64,000 bases of DNA, taken from Alnus glutinosa. Its lineage: Eukaryota > Streptophyta > Magnoliopsida > Fagales > Betulaceae. The notes beneath the pieces were generated by a model. The model did not search any database. It had not been told where the DNA came from and saw only the letters and a list, made by a program, of their open reading frames with translations. This document shows positions 16,609 through 30,032 of the stretch, piece by piece. The translations under genes and the position numbers were made by a program. The stretch lies in the NCBI RefSeq assembly GCF_958979055.1, contig NC_084899.1:25053501-25117500 (forward strand), written 5' to 3'. Position 1 is the first letter of the stretch. Each line of letters begins with the position of its first letter.

Positions 16609-17486
16609 AGATTTTGCATGTGTTTTAAATTGTTGGCCTAATGGCAGTGCTAACTCGATCTTTGCTGAATTTTGACCAACATATATTGTATTGATTTTGT
16701 CTTGCTCTTCAACCTCAAGTAATGTGACTTCATCTATGACCATATAGTTAATCAACCTGTTCTTAACTTTCTATTTTTGATTATTATGTTATAACTGTTT
16801 TTTGGTGTCATCTAGATAATCTTTTTTCTTTTGTGGTCGGGTACGTAAAAAATGATTTGTTGTTATAACAGAGAAAAAATGTTACACATGCCAACTCTTA
16901 GAATTATTTTACAACTTTTGGCACGTGTCATCTGGATGGTGTTGGAGAGTGTAGATGTGAAGTATTAGGAGAGTTCCTGTTTCAAAAGTGTTAATCTATA
17001 GCAGTTATCCAGATGAACACCCTCCGGTCTTCACGATGGTGTGTCAGACTGGATTAGTTGGATTAGGCCGATAGGATAGGATTGGATTGGATTGAAACCG
17101 GAATCATTGTTATTCCAATCTTGTATTTAGTTCTGCACTCGATATAAGTTGAGGATAGATTTTTTAATCTCTATGTTGTATCAGGTCTTAATCTGAAAAA
17201 GTTTATATATATAAACGGATCAGTTACACACACACGATCAGCACGTTAGAGAAAAGCCCCCAATTTTCGGACCTTTATTCGTGTTTGGGCATCATGAAAG
17301 TGAAGGGAAATTACCAAAAGAAACCCCATTTTTTGCCTAAATTTGGAAACCCAAAAGTGCAAATCAAATAGCCACACAAACCAGAATCTCTCTCTCTCTC
17401 TCTCTCTTGCAAAATCCTGTTTTTTTTTTTCCTTTTCGTTAAGTGGTTTCTTTACGGAAAAAAGGACAAGGGGATGTAGAGCATCA
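16609..17486 (+). other. RPS15 3' flank and intergenic DNA
   Basis: The first few hundred bases are probably the RPS15 3' UTR. A (CT)n run lies at 17388-17407. No gene seen. Confidence 0.35.
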
Positions 17487-17648
17487 TCTTCTTGTTTTCC
17501 TTTTGTCCTCCTAAAATTAATGTGGCTCTTAAAATCACCATTGGATCAAAATTCAAGAGTGATATCAAAAATTCAATGGTGATTTTAAGAGCCAAATCAA
17601 TTTTGGGGGGACAAAAAGAGGACAAGGGGATGATGTGTAGCATTACTC
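17487..17648. mobile_element. MITE copy A
   Basis: It carries the inverted words TGTGGCTCTTAAAATCACCA and TGGTGATTTTAAGAGCCA and ends GATGATGTGTAGCATTACTC. Its left terminus has decayed. It is the same family as the adjacent copy at 17661-17852. Confidence 0.7.
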
Positions 17649-17660
17649 CTATTGTATATC

Positions 17661-17852
17661 GAGTAATGCTACACATCATCCCTTTGTCCTCCCAAAATTG
17701 ATGTGGCTCTTAAAATCACCATTGGATCAAAATTCAAGAATGATATATCAAAAATTCAATGGTGATTTTAAGTGATCCAATGGTGATTTTAAGAGCAACA
17801 TCAATTTTGGGGGGACAAAAAGAGGACAAGGGGATGATGTGTAGCATTATTC
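17661..17852. mobile_element. MITE copy B
   Basis: Termini GAGTAATGCTACACATCATC and GATGATGTGTAGCATTATTC are inverted repeats. The arms continue inward through TTGTCCTCCCAAAATTGATG. An extra internal TGGTGATTTTAAG unit is duplicated at 17759-17795. No coding capacity. Confidence 0.8.
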
Positions 17853-18401
17853 TTATATATCACTTTGACATTATTCCAATTATATATTAGTCTACTAAAT
17901 ATCATTATTTTTCTTTGTAAGCTAGGTTTTTCTCTTTCCAACTTTCTCATTCCCTCTTAAAGGACTGTGTAACCACTACCATAGCAGCAGCTTCATTCAC
18001 CAACTTTGAAATACAGGCTCAGATCAGAGATATTCAGTACCCAAAACATTCAACTGAAAAGTCAAATATTGAAACGAAGGTATAGATAATAGAAAATGAC
18101 TCTCATTATAGATGATAGAAAATGACACAATGAGAGGGAGAAAGTGAGAGTTTGATGAAAAACTGAGCCATTGATATACAGCTGCAAAAGAGCAAGTAAT
18201 CAAAAGGTAGAGAGAGAGAGAGAACTCCGGAGAGAGGCTGTGTTTGAGGAAAGGTTTCAATGGTTGGAAACAAAACCCTTATTTACAATCATAACTTAAT
18301 TTATTCAAATATTTACCCATAGAAATATGAAAAGATGGTATTATGTTACTTCCCTTCTCCCCCCCACCCCACCTTTTTTTTTTTTTTTTTTTTTTTTTTT
18401 T

Positions 18402-18444
<43 letters not shown>

Positions 18445-18474
18445 CATTTCAGAGGAAACTGAAGCTTTCTATTT
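17853..18474. other. AT-rich spacer with long poly-T tract
   Basis: No gene. Two nearly continuous T tracts at 18374-18444 and short A-rich DNA. A near-duplicate phrase GATAATAGAAAATGAC/GATGATAGAAAATGAC lies at 18086-18127. Confidence 0.5.
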
Positions 18475-18712
18475 AGGGTATGTTTGTGTTTACAATTTTA
18501 AAAAGTGCGATTTAAAATCACGATTTTAAAAAAGTGATTTTTAAAAACGCAGTTAAGCATTTGGCAAAATCGCAGTTTAGCATTTAAAATTGCAAATTAG
18601 CCTTTAAAATTTTGCATTTTCAAAAAAGCACAATCTTACATGCGATTTGAAAAAGCAGATTTTCTGCATTTTCAAATCGTAATTTTTAAAAATACAGTTC
18701 CCAAACGATTTA
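18475..18712. mobile_element. MITE with GTTTG/CAAAC ends
   Basis: The left side (GGTATGTTTGTGTTTAC) and right side (CAGTTCCCAAACGATT) form weak inverted ends. The interior alternates GCGATTTAAAATC and AAATCGTAATTTTTAAAAA words. It abuts the LINE fragment to the right. Confidence 0.5.
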
Positions 18713-19330
18713 TGTTATCATTCCACAATTTGATCTTAGATTCATTCCCGACCCTCCACATGAGTCCTTCTTGAAGAAAGGGTTTTACTTGCCAAATACT
18801 CCTCCGAGCAAAATAATGCCTTTTCCCTAAATTAGAATCCAAAAAGTCTACACCAGGATAGGATTTTTCACACATAACACAAGTTGCCAAGGAATCAGGC
18901 CACTTCAATAATCTCCAATATTGTTTGGCTAACATTGCCATATTAAAGCACTCAAGATCTCTATAGCCCAATCCTCCAATATCCTTGTTTCGACCCATCC
19001 TCTTCCACGACATCCACGAAATTTTGTTAATATTATCCTGGAAGCCCCACCAAAATTTACCTATCATGGCATTGATATATTTTGTTAAAGTTTTAGAGAG
19101 TCGAAACACACACATCGTATACGTTGGGATCGCTTGAATCATAGACTTTAACAAGATTTCCTTCCTAGCATGCGTAAGGAATTTCTCCTTCCAGCCTAGA
19201 CCATCCAATTAAAGCCGGATGACCTAAATACCACTCAAAGTGCTGAACATGATCAGCCCCAGCCAGTGACAAAATATCCCCCTCTAGCCTCCGGAGTACT
19301 TCTCTTTCTTAAAGTTAAAGCAAAACCATA
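18713..19330 (-). pseudogene. LINE reverse transcriptase fragment
   Basis: The minus strand encodes the region after the RT core of plant LINE ORF2: DGLGWKEKFLTHARKEILLK, then IPTYTMCVFRLSKTL, FWWGFQDN, MSWKRMGRNKDIGGLGYRD and QVKPFLQEGLMWRVGNESKI. A shifted frame upstream gives DILSLAGADHVQHFEWYLGHP. The core YADD region is missing. The copy is frameshifted and truncated on both sides. Confidence 0.8.
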
Positions 19331-20785
19331 AGGTCATACCTTTTTACCTAAGAAAGGGCCAAACTCCATTTATTTACCTTTTCATAATGACTTGCCTAGA
19401 CTGGGCTTACCATAGTTACAAGGGACAAATAGGTTTGGTCCAACGAACGCCCAAAATAAAATTTGAAATAAAGAAAAGACGTTGGTCCCAACTCCCAAGT
19501 CCTTTTGGGTTTAAGAATGGTGCTAGACTGTAACTAGCCATTACAAGTTACTGAAGTTAGCAGAAATAAAAGGGAAATTTACCTTAAAACTTACACAAGT
19601 GACTAATATGTTTGGAACGGTTTTGTTTTGTTTTTCAAAACAAATACATTACCAATATCTCAAAACATAAATCATTTATTCAAATACAAAATATTTCTTT
19701 TATAAATAGGCATTCTTTTCTTTTTGGAGAAATATTTTGACAATTTGGTGATTAACATTGGTAGGGGCAACTAATTATTTTTTTTTAAAAAAAAAAATTA
19801 GGGTAGTCGCATGGTTATCCTGAGCGTATAAAGAATGGTCGCACGACCGCTTCTGTGTTGGTCAGTGTGATTGTGCAATCACCTCATATAGTCGGGGTGG
19901 TCGGGTTGCCACCCTCTACTTCATTGAGGGTGACTTTTTTTTTTTTTTTTTAAAAAAATATTTTACAAGTAACGCGTCATATTTGTTTAAATTTCTTAAA
20001 ATAGACATTATATTAAAAATATTTTCTTAGAGAAATAAATTAAACTTTTGATACCTTAAAATACCGTTTCGAACTAAAAAGTACGAAACACCCTAAAAAA
20101 AGCACGTAGATTAATAATTGAATAAATCTAAATAAAAGTGTGAGAAGTCGGCAGAAGGATTTGAAAATTTGAAATTAATTATATGTGACAGTCGTATTAT
20201 ACTCATTTATGAAAGGTCTTGGTGTGCAGTAGTACGTTTTATTAGTGTGAAATGGTGTGGACCGACGGCGGCGAGTGTGGTCTATGCGGTGGGCTATGAT
20301 GTATGTAGAAGTAGAACCTCCGTTGGTGCTTTTATCAAGGCAGTAGCTTTACCCAAATCATACTAGTGCCAGTCTTGTCAGGTAGTGACCCACGTGGGTC
20401 TCGTCCTCCAACCTAAGCGCCGGCGCACAGTTCCCACCTTTTTTCCTTTTTGTTTGTGTTGAACAATTGATTGACCTTCTTTTATTTTTTTAAAAAATTT
20501 GTCCTTTTAAAATTTAATAGTGATGCAATAATAATTTAAAAGTCATATAGAAAAGCGTTAGAGTGAGAATATGTAATATATATATATATATATATATTTT
20601 TTTTTTTTTTGGTTAAGTGATGCTGGATCCTATAATAATTTTTAAAAAGTTCGTGATTTTAAATTCCAGTTATATTGTATAAATTATTTATCAATCTTTA
20701 ATTTATCATTTAAATTTTTTGTTTAAGTTGATAATTAATAGATTTCCCCTCTCTTGGCATGTGAGGAAAAATTGTTTACTTATGC
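19331..20785. other. Gene-free region with a GC-rich repeat core
   Basis: A GC-rich block with GGGGTGGTCGGGTTGCCACCC lies at 19798-19935 between long T/A tracts, like the cores of other foldback elements here. 20160-20440 is less repetitive but I recognise no gene in it. A (TA)n run is at 20577-20597. Confidence 0.4.
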
Positions 20786-21126
20786 TTAGAGTTGTAATCG
20801 AATCGGGTTGAGTATTAAATGTTCAAATTCGATTCGTTTAATTTTTTAACGAATTCGAGCTTGTTCACGAGCTGCTCAATTTATTTAGTTATTTCATATA
20901 TAAAGTAAATGTTGTGATTGTTTAATTTTTTTAAAAAAATTAATACTATATATTAGTTACTTAATTATGATTAAGATTTATTGTTTGAGTAATTAGAGAA
21001 ATTAACTCAAATCTTAAATAATCTATTCACAATTTTATATGTTTATCTTATAGTATATTTATACATTCATATACACATAAATGCACTTATATCTATATTT
21101 AGATTCACAAAATTACGAAGAACTTT

Positions 21127-21162
<36 letters not shown>

Positions 21163-21382
21163 CTTTAACATGTTCTCATTACAAAATTAAAAATAATATT
21201 ATAAAAATAATACAAATGAAATTATACGAGCTTATATGAGTCGAGTCGTGCCTAAATTTATACGAGGTTGAATTTTTTGCTCAAGCTCTGTTTGTTTAAT
21301 AAATGAACCGATCTCGAGCAGAGCTAATTCAAGTCGAATCCGAGAATATTCACGAGTAGCCCTGCTTACTTACAGCCCTAGT
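20786..21382. repeat. Dispersed hAT-like repeat, copy 1
   Basis: It shares long stretches with 36208-36822, including TATTTCATATATAAAGTAAA and TTAACTCAAATCTTAAA, in the same order and orientation. The right end reads TTACAGCCCTAG, the complement of TAGGGCTGTAA, a common plant hAT-MITE terminus. The left end is decayed (TTAGAGTTGTAATCGAATCG). A T/A homopolymer pair at 21126-21163 sits inside. Confidence 0.65.
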
Positions 21383-21487
21383 TGTAGTAAAGTTTTTGTT
21401 GGGTTGTTGATGTGAGAACCCTTTTTCAATTACAACTATTTAGAAAAAAAAAAAAAGAAGAAAAGAAAATGGACCATTAGTGACAAG

Positions 21488-21929
21488 TAGGGAGTTAAAC
21501 GAGCTGAGCTCGGTCAGATAGTGCATGTTCAAGCTTGGCTCATTTAAATTTATCACGATCTCTGTGGTGAAGTGATTCAGTTACCACTAGTTCATAATAT
21601 TTATAGTTTACATTACTATGAATTGTATATTTATGAGTTGAAATTTATAAATTATATAACATTATATAACTATAATTTATAGTTATAGCATTATATATAT
21701 ATATACGAGCCACGCTAATAGGCGAGTCAAATCTTTTTACGAGTATGTATTATTTAATAATTAAATATAATTTTATGTCTACGAATGACTCATTTAATAA
21801 TCCAGCCTTATCGAATTAAATCCGAACGTATTAACGGATAACTTTACTTCGATTACGTCTTGGGCAACAAGGCCATGCAATAATTATAATAAATACGAGC
21901 CCTGCGCCGAGCTGTGAGAACAGCCCTCA
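21488..21929. repeat. Related hAT-like repeat, copy 3 (divergent)
   Basis: It starts TAGGGAGTTAAACGAGCTGA and ends in CAGCCCT. Inside are GAGCC/GGCTC words characteristic of the same terminus family. Its interior does not match copies 1 and 2 well. Confidence 0.4.
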
Positions 21930-22610
21930 CCTAGCGAGAGTAGCGTAGCCCACACAATTAAAAAGCAAAAAGCTTTTAAAAGGGCTGAGCTCCAAGATTC
22001 TGCTAGAACTTCAATTATGGAAAAGCAAACAAATTAATGCTGCCTTTGGCTTCATCTCCTTTTAAGATAACTCTAGGCTTTTAGGCTCAAGCTTTTTTAA
22101 GTTGTCAATTATTTGTTCCTGTATACTTAATTAACGGCATGTCTTGACCACTACTCTTCTCCCTTTCTTTGACCTTCTATATCTAAGTTTTTAGACAAAA
22201 CGACCAACTTAATCGAATGTCATTGAATATATATTTGACCGTTATTAGGGCAGCTTTCCTAACTCACTTCCTCTTTGTTAGGATTTTGACAAAATTTTTA
22301 TACGATTTACAAATTTAATATGAAATAAATAAATAAATAAAAAATTTGACAAATCATCAATAGACGCCTTTCCCCATCTTCAGAAGCATGCATTTACTGT
22401 ACTTATTTCTTAATTTCTTAATGCACCAATAAGAATAATACTAATAATAAAACTGTTATATATATATATTTTTTTTGTTTTCCAAAAACAAGCAAAAAGT
22501 TTGAAAGAAAAACACACACAAAAAAAGAAAAACATTATTAAATTGAACAATCACACGCGCACAGAGAAAAAACCAAAGCTGTCGGCGTTAATCCAGACTG
22601 TCCCCTCCAC

Positions 22611-22618
22611 TATAAATA
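22611..22618 (+). promoter_or_regulatory. TATA box of the ERF gene
   Basis: TATAAATA lies 71 bp before the start codon. Confidence 0.7.
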
Positions 22619-22689
22619 AACTCCAAACCCTAACTCCCACTCTCGGAACTCTCACTTTACCTTTTTTAGGTCCGTAGTACACCGAGTCC

Positions 22690-23199
22690 ATGCCTGTTGA
22701 CGCGCAAAACCTCCGCCGAGACTCGCTCACCGTCGCCGGAGTTCCGTCAGGGACTCCTCCTGCGAAGGGCGCGCGAAGAGAGACGCATTTTAGAGGCGTG
22801 CGCAAGCGGCCCTGGGGGCGGTTCGCGGCGGAGATCCGAGACCCGTGGAGGAAGACCAGGAAGTGGCTCGGCACCTTCGACACCGCCGTGGAGGCCGCTC
22901 TCGCCTACGATGAGGCTGCCATCAGTCTCCGCGGCTCCAAGGCCCGCACCAACTTCGGCCTGCGCGGCCACTTCGTCGCTCAGCCGGTCGCCGTCGCCGG
23001 AACTCCCGTAGAGGTTTTCGGCTTCAGGCCTCTGCCGGACTTATTTCCCGGGGGAGGTATTCCTGCTCCGGCGAGGTCGGAGTTCAAAGGGTACGTGATG
23101 GAGAACGCGGACTTGGTGGTAGCCGGGCAGGACGAGAAAAAGAAAATGAAGGAGAAGCCGTTTCTCTTCGATCTGAATCTGCCGGCGCCGCTTTTCTGA
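22690..23199 (+). CDS. AP2/ERF transcription factor with C-terminal EAR-type repressor motif
   Basis: Intronless, 169 residues. One AP2/ERF DNA-binding domain spans about residues 34-91: [20 protein letters not shown], then [19 protein letters not shown] and [11 protein letters not shown]. The Ala and Asp residues of the ERF subfamily are present (A46-A47 region, D64), which predicts GCC-box binding rather than DRE binding. The last residues, [13 protein letters not shown], contain DLNLP, an EAR-like repression motif that recruits TOPLESS-type corepressors. This combination points to group VIII class II ERF repressors (ERF9/ERF12-like). The exact orthologue is not assignable by eye. The coding region is much more GC-rich than its surroundings. 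Antisense and shifted frames over it are shadows. Confidence 0.93.
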   Translation: MPVDAQNLRRDSLTVAGVPSGTPPAKGARRETHFRGVRKRPWGRFAAEIRDPWRKTRKWLGTFDTAVEAALAYDEAAISLRGSKARTNFGLRGHFVAQPVAVAGTPVEVFGFRPLPDLFPGGGIPAPARSEFKGYVMENADLVVAGQDEKKKMKEKPFLFDLNLPAPLF

Positions 23200-23688
23200 A
23201 CCGCCGGAGACGAGGTTCCCGGCAAGGGCTTCCCCGGAGAAGATTGGTCTTGTATTTTTGTTCATGTTTTGATTTTTTGTTTTTCATTTGGGTTCCTCTC
23301 TTGGCATCGTGGTTAGTCAATTTTCCCTGCTTATGTACAGCTGATTAGCAAAAAAACCATTTTGATTATATTACAATTAAGGTTGGGCAGGGCTTAACTT
23401 AATGACCCCTTTACCGTGGATTGAATGAAAATTGTATGAGTGGTGATCTGAGAAAATGGCGTTGGAATTGTGTGATACAGAGCTCAAATAGGCATAGGCA
23501 TGCAGTGGGTTGTGCAGTTGCCACTTGCCACTTGCCAGTAGTAGCCGTGGATAATAATTGCGTTTGACTCTACCCCTTTTCCTATTCTTGTTCCTTACGT
23601 TTCCACTCTGGTCTCTGATTCACTTCACTGACGTGCCTGCCATTTACACTTGTTGAATTTCAACCACACATTTCCCTTTCCCTTTTAC

Positions 23689-23732
<44 letters not shown>

Positions 23733-24180
23733 TCTCCCTACTTACGTTTTGAACCAAGTTTAGATTAGAGAAATGCCTATAAATAGAAACAAACCCATGA
23801 TACTCGGACCGACATGGCTCGGAAAAGCTGCTGATATTCCTATATTTGATATTTCTAACTCCTTTGGGATCCGTCCTTTTTTAGGAAAAGAAAAAAAAAA
23901 GGTTTAACATTGAATGACATTTAGAAATTGATGTATAATTTATAATTCGGAAAATAATTAAGTAAAAAAATCAGTTTGTAAATGATTTTATAGTAAAAGC
24001 GGTAGGGAGTTTGTGAGACTCACTTGTTTTGGGTCTGTGAGTTACGTATATAAGACTTGAAATGGGGGCATGTGAGCTCGACACAGAAACTCGAACATTT
24101 TAATAACACACGAGATCCTCATCTTAAAATGGCTCCCTTAACTTTGCTTCTTCAATTACTAACGTGACACTTTAGCTTTC
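23200..24180. other. ERF 3' flank and spacer with microsatellite
   Basis: The 3' UTR probably covers the first 150-200 bases. A long (ATT)n microsatellite lies at about 23689-23731. The rest is AT-rich without recognisable genes. Confidence 0.5.
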
Positions 24181-24358
24181 GGGAGTAATGCTATATGCTA
24201 TACAAATATATTCATATTCTTTTAACTCCTTAAAGTGATGTGGCGTGCTCTTTCCGTAGTATTTGGGGAATGTAAATATATTTTTGGTTGAAGGATTAAG
24301 TCACATCAGCTTTAGAGGGATGAAATAGATATATTCGTCGGGTATATAGCATTACTCC
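24181..24358. mobile_element. MITE with AGTAATGCTATA ends
   Basis: Termini GGAGTAATGCTATATGC and TATATAGCATTACTCC are inverted repeats. The interior has a paired AAGTGATGTGGCGTG/AGTCACATCAGC region. The terminal word resembles the MITEs at 17487-17852. Confidence 0.75.
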
Positions 24359-24867
24359 TTATTTCAATAGACACAAAACACAAGCCTTACTCATTTATTT
24401 CAATATAAAATGACCACGACATGCCCAAAAAAAAAAAAAAAAAGAAAAAAAGAAAAAGAGGAAGCCAACTAGAACTGTAAAAATAGAAATCCAAGCTTGA
24501 AATCCACACAAAGAGTGAAGTAAATTTTCAGAAATTTATTATGGGCTTGTCGCTGGGAGAACGTACATTTTAGTGAAAAAATATCATCATATATATAAAG
24601 TATTTAAATCTATCATTTCGTTTGCATTTCATTCCCCACCTCTTCATCCTGCTGGGTTCATGTAATTTTGGTGCACCCGGAGTTAAATCATGGTCAAGAT
24701 CTACTATATTATATATCTGATTATATAATTAAATAAATAAGCTACCAGAGGTCTCACGATATCTCACCCGTACAATGACACAGGCTCAAAACTAATTGTT
24801 GACCAAATGGGCTCAGGCCCATGTGTAATAGTTCCGAAGAAAGGAAGGAAGCCTGACTTCAAGTTGT

Positions 24868-25185
24868 TGGAAATGCTATTTTTATGCTATAACTATCACA
24901 CAATACTACCGTAATAATATTAACCAATATTTTGATCGGTACTTGTTAAAAAAAGAAAATGAAAAAAAAAAAGAGAAGGGTCATATCAGTATTATGAGAT
25001 AGTTGAGAGATAAAAATGTGGATTAATGCTTAAAAGTCACATTTTTATCCCGGAACTATAATCTAACAATGCTGATGTGGCGGTGCCAACCAACCTTATT
25101 TGTCATGATTAAAAAAAAAATAAAAAATCAAGGGTTGGTTGAGATTGCCACATAAGTATTATGAGATAGTTATGTGATAAAAATA
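24868..25185. mobile_element. Degenerate foldback repeats
   Basis: Left words TATTTTTATGCTATAACTAT and GTATTATGAGATAGTT with ATAAAAAT recur in inverted form around 24876-25021 and again to 25185. This suggests one or two old MITEs of the same family. Boundaries are approximate. Confidence 0.5.
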
Positions 25186-25359
25186 GAGAAATGATCCCTA
25201 CACTCATTTCTCACAACAGCCCCACAACAAGCTGACGTGGCTGGTAATATTTTATTATTTTTTTACAAAAAGAAAACAAAAAAAAAACAATAAAATATTA
25301 CCAGCCACGTCAGCTTGTTGTGGGGCTGTTGTGAGAAATGAGTGTAGGGATCATTTCTC
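25186..25359. mobile_element. Young hairpin MITE with perfect 71-bp arms and 9-bp target duplication
   Basis: Arms 25186-25256 and 25289-25359 are exact reverse complements by eye, starting GAGAAATGATCCCTACACTC. The 32-bp loop is A-rich. The 9-mer ATAAAAATA occurs immediately on both sides (25177-25185 and 25360-25368). A 9-bp duplication is the hallmark of Mutator-like transposition. Confidence 0.9.
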
Positions 25360-25489
25360 ATAAAAATATGATACATATTGAAAGAATGAAGAGAAATGGT
25401 ACATACCACACAAACATCTCAACAAATATCCCTTAAAGTTAATTTGGCAAGGTTATTAGATCAACTCTTGTTTAAAAAAAGAAAGAAAA

Positions 25490-26260
25490 AAAAAAGAGTA
25501 ATGCTATATCTACATTTTTTTGAATTTAGACTGACGTGTCAGTCTTAACAAACTCTTAGATCAGTCCTTGTTAAAAAAAAATAAAAAATAAAAAAAAATT
25601 AAGGGGTAGTTTGAACTTTGGCACATCAATATTGTGGAATGATCGTAAGTCACACGTGCTACAAATCTTCTAATCAATAAATGGGCCAAAGAAAGCACTT
25701 TAATTTTCACCTTACATGAGCTCTTGTTCCCTTATCTTCTAACTATCTCCTCCTATAATTTTGATATATTTGGAAATGGTCCCAAGAATAATTGGATGCC
25801 AATGGAGGCCGAACATCATGTAAAAGTGTCGAGCATGACTACCCATGTTGGTCCCCTTACTACTCACATGCCTTGTTCTCTAGACTCCTAAAATCCGGAC
25901 AACTTGAATAATTCTTCTTAGAGAAGCATAGAGAAACAGCAAATTGGAAAAAAAAAAGAGAGCTAGATTTAGCTTGAAAAGGACAACTTTGAGTCTAGAA
26001 AAGTGTTTCTAAACATATAGGTTAACTCTAACACGACTCATTTAATTAAACAGATCATATCTCTCAATCCTAACCCCACTAATTTCGCATTGAGTTTGTG
26101 TCTGATTTACGAGTTGTGTAAAAAATTAACAATTCTACTCTAAACTTATCCTGAGCTTGATAGAGTATTATTGGATCCAAATGCAAATGTTTCTAGCCAC
26201 CAACTTATGGGTCCAGTTGATAATCATTACTTGGTAAGATTCACATTTCACATTCACAAG
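25490..26260. other. Spacer with partial MITE
   Basis: GAGTAATGCTATATCTAC at 25495 looks like the left end of a MITE similar to the one at 24181. It has a TGACGTGTCA word inside and no clear right end. 25680-26260 shows no gene. Confidence 0.35.
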
Positions 26261-26739
26261 TAGGGGTTGGCAAATTATTTGCCTATCGCCTATTGTCCGC
26301 TTACCGAACCGAACCAAATTGCCATCAACTAATTTTGGTTCGGTAGTCGACATAAAATTTTATTCCGAAATTTGGTTCGGTAACCGAACTGAACCACATT
26401 TTAATCAATAACCAAATCGAACCGAACTGCCTTTTATTCAGATTGATTAACCTTGCCGATATAAAACGAACGACATCGTTTTAGTAAGAACAAAACGTTT
26501 GATCATTTTAAAAAAAATTAAAATCAAATCAAAACGACGTCGTTTCATTACCCATGTTAACCTACCACCTATTAACCGACTTAATCGACTTAACTGATCG
26601 TCTATTAACCGCTTAACCGACTTAACTGACCGTCTATTAGCTATTTAATCAACTTAACCGAAATAATTCACTAACTGCATTCTGACAAAAGTCGGTTAAC
26701 CGACCGAATTAACTGCCTACCGAATCTATACCACCCCTA
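26261..26739. mobile_element. Non-autonomous hAT element
   Basis: Ends TAGGGGTTGG and CACCCCTA are inverted. Flanks TTCACAAG (26253-26260) and CTCACAAG (26740-26747) match at 7 of 8 bases, an 8-bp duplication as for hAT transposons. The interior is full of GGTTCGGTAACCGAAC-like palindromic words. It also contains the palindromic ACGACGTCGT at 26533-26542. Confidence 0.8.
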
Positions 26740-27384
26740 CTCACAAGATCGAGCTCAATGCCTCTAGATGAAACACTTCTCAGAAGTGACAACCAAAGGT
26801 GTTGCCAAAGTCCGAATTTCTTATCAAACACTTCAGAAAACACTTGAGGTGAATAGTTATCTTTTAACTTCTAGACGTGATGACTAGTCATCATAGTAGA
26901 TGCAAAATCTTCTAGTCATCATAGAAGATGCAAAATCCTCTTATATCATTCACAACTATTGATGCCACTCAAGTATGAACTATCCATAAGAGGAATTTAA
27001 ACCCACAGCCTTCAATGTGACAGTGAATAATACCCAACATCAAAACCCTCTATCAAATACTAAAATTTCAAATCCGGAGGCAATTAAGTCATTTAGAAAA
27101 CCCTAACTGTTTAAAGCATTGCTTGCAAAAAAAGATGTTTTACAATTTGAAACCCCCAATTCTACACAATTCTTCAGTTAAGCACCGGGCTTCATGCCCA
27201 CTTGCGGATAAGCTAAAAAGGCTAGGAGCTAACCCTCCAAAACCAAAAAAAAACTGCTCCAAGTATACATCCATGGTCGAAAGATGCAAAATATGTACAG
27301 GAGAGAGCATTCCAAGCCAACCATACAAAAAGTTCCAGAAAATTGAACAGCGGGGCTTGACCTTGCTGAAGCTCTCCATGCAGT
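26740..27384. other. Downstream flank of the WRKY gene
   Basis: No gene seen. A near-direct repeat of TCTAGTCATCATAGAAGATGCAAAATC type lies at 26883-26938. The last part is presumably the WRKY 3' UTR. Confidence 0.35.
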
Positions 27385-29391
<2,007 letters not shown>

Positions 29392-30016
29392 AATGACCCC
29401 AACCAAAACAAGAGGAAAACAAAAGAAAACCCCTAAATCCCCAAACCCCCTAAAACCTAAGCAACGCACGCAATAAAAGACCCCAAAACCTCAAATAACT
29501 ACTCAAATAATAGATATCCAGCTATCAACATGTGATAAAACAAACACCCAGAGAGTCAAAATCCCATTGTTCACCAAACAAACGCCCAAGTTGGAGTTTT
29601 TCATTGAAATTTCAGGAATTTCACCACATCAGAGGCTTAATTTTCCAAAACAAAGAAAACCCAGAAGATCATAACCAACTGGGTCGGTGAAAATGGATTG
29701 GAGAAGAGAAACACCCAAATAGATATTAAACCGGATATAGCTACTTCAGAAAAGGAAATTAATCAAATTTAGAGTGAAAAAGCAAGGAAAGCACCAAAGC
29801 ACAGACCTTGTTGGACTTGGTGCTGTCAAACCCTAGATTCTTCTTCCATGGTATTGAGATTGAAAGGTGTGAAAAAGAAGACTTTGGCTTCGCTTGAGAA
29901 TTCACACAGCCATAAGAATACAAAGCCCTCAACTTTCTCCTTAACAATATTTTACTATTTTCCTAGAAAGAGAAAAAAAAAAAAAACACCAAGATTTCAC
30001 AGGAGAGAGAAAGGGT

Positions 30017-30032
30017 TGCATTTAAATAAGCA
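30017..30032 (-). promoter_or_regulatory. Possible TATA-like element of the WRKY gene
   Basis: The minus strand reads GCTTATTTAAATGC. With this as core promoter the 5' leader would be roughly 600 bases. It could contain an intron, since an AAG/GTCTGTG donor-like site is at about 29806. Weak evidence. Confidence 0.3.

Noticed and set aside
18335..18529. Poly-Phe reading frame
   Set aside because: Produced by poly-T tracts.
22551..23320. Six overlapping reading frames on both strands around the ERF gene
   Set aside because: They are shadows of a GC-rich coding region. Only 22690-23199 encodes a known domain.
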